This document shows positions 21,901 to 23,265 of a DNA stretch of 23,265 nt, piece after piece (within the stretch, counting starts at the first letter, position 1; each line of letters begins with the position of its first letter). Source of the stretch: an uncultured Collinsella sp. (GTDB taxonomy: Bacteria; Actinomycetota; Coriobacteriia; Coriobacteriales; Coriobacteriaceae). The stretch spans positions 1 through 23,265 of the forward strand of contig CABURR010000034.1 in assembly GCA_902493985.1 (NCBI GenBank), given 5' to 3'. The notes under the pieces were generated by a model that had not been told where the DNA came from, searched no databases, and saw nothing but the letters and a program-made list of their open reading frames with translations. The position numbers were made by a program, and so were the translations under genes.

Positions 21901-22992
21901 TTAGCGGTCCTCGCGTTGCGGGTCGGCTGTCTCGGCTGCCTTTACGCGGTTCTTATCGACGTACATGTTTTTGTCGGCCTGAGAAAAGAGCTCACGCATC
22001 GTAGGCGGTTCATCAAAATCACTGGAAAGCGCATAGCCCACCGCATAGCTGATAGGCATGTCGGGATGAGTCTCGGAATACTCGTTCACGTTCGCGCGAA
22101 CCCGAGCGAGACAGGACTCCACGGCAGCTCGATCGGTATCTCGCAGCACCGCGATAAACTCATCGCCGCCGTCGCGGCCCACAAAGCAGGTCTCCGACGC
22201 CACGCGCCCCAGCTGCTGGGCAAAAGAACGGATGTATTCGTCGCCCTTCTCGTGGCCGAAGCTGTTATTGACCGTATGCAGATTGTTAAGGTCGAAGACG
22301 CACACCGCAACGGGCGCCTCCGCGGAGACAGGCTGCTCCTGCCCCAAGACCTCCTCGCACTTGTTCTTGTTGGGCAGTCCTGTGGCTTCGTCGAGATAGA
22401 CTTTGTTCTGCAGTTCGCGATTGAGCGCGGCAGTTCGCACCGCGCGAACAAGTTCGACCGCAAAGGTCGCCACCAAGCCCATGATGTCGATGATCACCAG
22501 GCCCTCGAGATAGTTGAGCGCCGACGCCTTCTCCTGAGAGTAGTCCTCTGCGAGTCGCGTAGCATCGTCGCAAATGCCAAAGAACTCCTCGCTCATGGAG
22601 ATGATGTCGGTGTTCTCATAGCCGACTTCGCGCACGCGGCTGATCTCGGCGCAAAGCTCATCATAATAATTTGCAAGCTCGGTCATTTTTACCTGATACT
22701 CATCGTCGTCGAGACGGACGAGGTTGAGGTCGTCACTTCCGTAACGCAAACCGTTGATGTATGAATCCACGGCTTTGAGCAGGTCATCTTGAGGCTGGCC
22801 CGCATCCTCGAGCTTAACGATTCGCTGCGTGGTACCGCGCACCAGACCGGCGTAGTTGACCACACGCGCCGTGCCCTGGATATCGGAGACGAGCAGCATA
22901 ACATTGATGAAGAAGAAGATGAGAACTGCCGTGAGCACCATCATGAGCAGGCGCACCGCCTGGCCGGCCTTCTTGGCGACAGAAGTATTCAC
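21901..22992 (-). CDS. Membrane diguanylate cyclase (GGDEF) with extracytoplasmic sensor
   Basis: GGDEF proteins make the second messenger cyclic di-GMP from GTP. The 363-residue protein has a transmembrane helix at about residues 14-36, an outer domain of about 125 residues, a second helix near 161-184, and a GGDEF domain (about 200-350) with an intact GGDEF at 275-279 inside GRDGGDEFIAVL. The outer domain carries VVNYAGLVRGTTQRIVKLE, which resembles the ligand-binding box of NarX/PilJ-type sensors. The product-inhibition site RxxD expected five residues before GGDEF is absent (SETC there), so feedback by c-di-GMP through that site is unlikely. The start is a GTG preceded by GGGGAG seven bases upstream. 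It stands alone; its stop is 17 bp from the stop of the converging LysR gene. No terminator was found between them. Confidence 0.92.
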   Translation of the reverse strand: MNTSVAKKAGQAVRLLMMVLTAVLIFFFINVMLLVSDIQGTARVVNYAGLVRGTTQRIVKLEDAGQPQDDLLKAVDSYINGLRYGSDDLNLVRLDDDEYQVKMTELANYYDELCAEISRVREVGYENTDIISMSEEFFGICDDATRLAEDYSQEKASALNYLEGLVIIDIMGLVATFAVELVRAVRTAALNRELQNKVYLDEATGLPNKNKCEEVLGQEQPVSAEAPVAVCVFDLNNLHTVNNSFGHEKGDEYIRSFAQQLGRVASETCFVGRDGGDEFIAVLRDTDRAAVESCLARVRANVNEYSETHPDMPISYAVGYALSSDFDEPPTMRELFSQADKNMYVDKNRVKAAETADPQREDR

Positions 22993-23058
22993 AAGTTCAC
23001 TCCCCTAAATGACAAAAGAACAGGTAGCACGCAGTGTGCTGAAATTCATGGGTGGTTA

Positions 23059-23086
23059 ACTCTACCATATGGGCCAGCAGCCTCAA
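23059..23086 (-). promoter_or_regulatory. Candidate promoter of the diguanylate cyclase gene
   Basis: On the minus strand TTGAGG (23081-23086) and TAGAGT (23059-23064) are 16 bp apart, with the start codon about 65 bp downstream. The rest of 22993-23150 shows no gene. Confidence 0.35.
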
Positions 23087-23182
23087 ACTGCAGCAGACGC
23101 TCGTCCAAATTGGCGTGACGCTTGCCTTGTTGTTCTTGACCTGGCCGCGCTATCGGACATGCTTCTGGTCTTGGATCACCAT

Positions 23183-23259
23183 GGGAAAGCTCATCCCGTT
23201 TTGTGCGTCTAGAGTGGGATGCGGTTTCCCAAAGGTGCCGTTAGGGGAAACCACATCCC
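23183..23259. repeat. Second copy of the alternating inverted-arm array
   Basis: A reverse arm GGGAAAGCTCATCCC (23183-23197), a forward arm GGGATGCGGTTTCCC (23216-23230) and a reverse arm GGGAAACCACATCCC (23245-23259) repeat the layout seen at 1351-1531. The two reverse arms are 62 bp apart, and the forward/reverse pair forms a 15-bp stem with one mismatch. The array may continue past the window edge. Confidence 0.7.
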
Positions 23260-23265
23260 GGTTTA

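Overview
The window looks like chromosomal DNA from a gut coriobacterium (Actinomycetota, most like Collinsella). This is inferred from the high GC content, the gene set (LTA-synthase-type sulfatase, kup beside a shortened KdpD/KdpE pair, a fused RlmL/RlmK protein, Tex) and the many long dyad repeats between genes. The genus rests on recalled similarity, not on a search.

Layout. 1-1345: an IS3-family insertion sequence with an intact transposase. 1346-1774: a gene-free stretch holding a ~61-bp-period array of alternating inverted arms, two near-identical terminator hairpins and a 130-bp element with 30-bp perfect inverted repeats. 1775-4075 (-): LTA-synthase-like phosphoglycerol transferase. 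4289-5158 (+): nitroreductase. 5318-7609 (+): potassium transporter Kup and a 64-residue membrane protein, closed by a strong terminator. 7723-10066 (+): a KdpD-like kinase and KdpE-like regulator. 10161-12719 (-): fused 23S rRNA methyltransferase whose first methyltransferase half has lost its signature motifs. 12795-13622 (+): HAD phosphatase. 13816-14520 (+): transaldolase, followed by 380 bp with the 3' remnant of a second transaldolase copy, a terminator and two dyad repeats. 14901-17048 (-): Tex. 17049-17459: a 162-bp palindromic element and a terminator. 17460-20773 (-): SDR dehydrogenase, OFA-type MFS transporter and Gfo/Idh oxidoreductase, reading as one catabolic operon, with a LysR regulator diverging from it (21006-21884, +). 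21901-22992 (-): membrane diguanylate cyclase. The last ~80 bp hold the same 61-62-bp inverted-arm array seen near the left end.

How the genes fit together. Kup, the small membrane protein and the kinase/regulator pair are plausibly a potassium uptake and sensing module: the two-component pair lies beside kup and no kdpFABC is visible here. The SDR, MFS and Gfo/Idh genes share strand and order and end at one terminator, so uptake plus successive NAD(P)-dependent oxidation of a small hydroxylated or carboxylated compound under LysR control is likely; the substrate cannot be read from sequence. The remaining genes are housekeeping or stand alone.

The most unusual content is non-coding: at least six families of dyad repeats between genes, one array present near both ends of the window, and traces of gene loss (transaldolase remnant) and motif decay (RlmL half). 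No tRNA, rRNA, CRISPR array or phage gene was seen.
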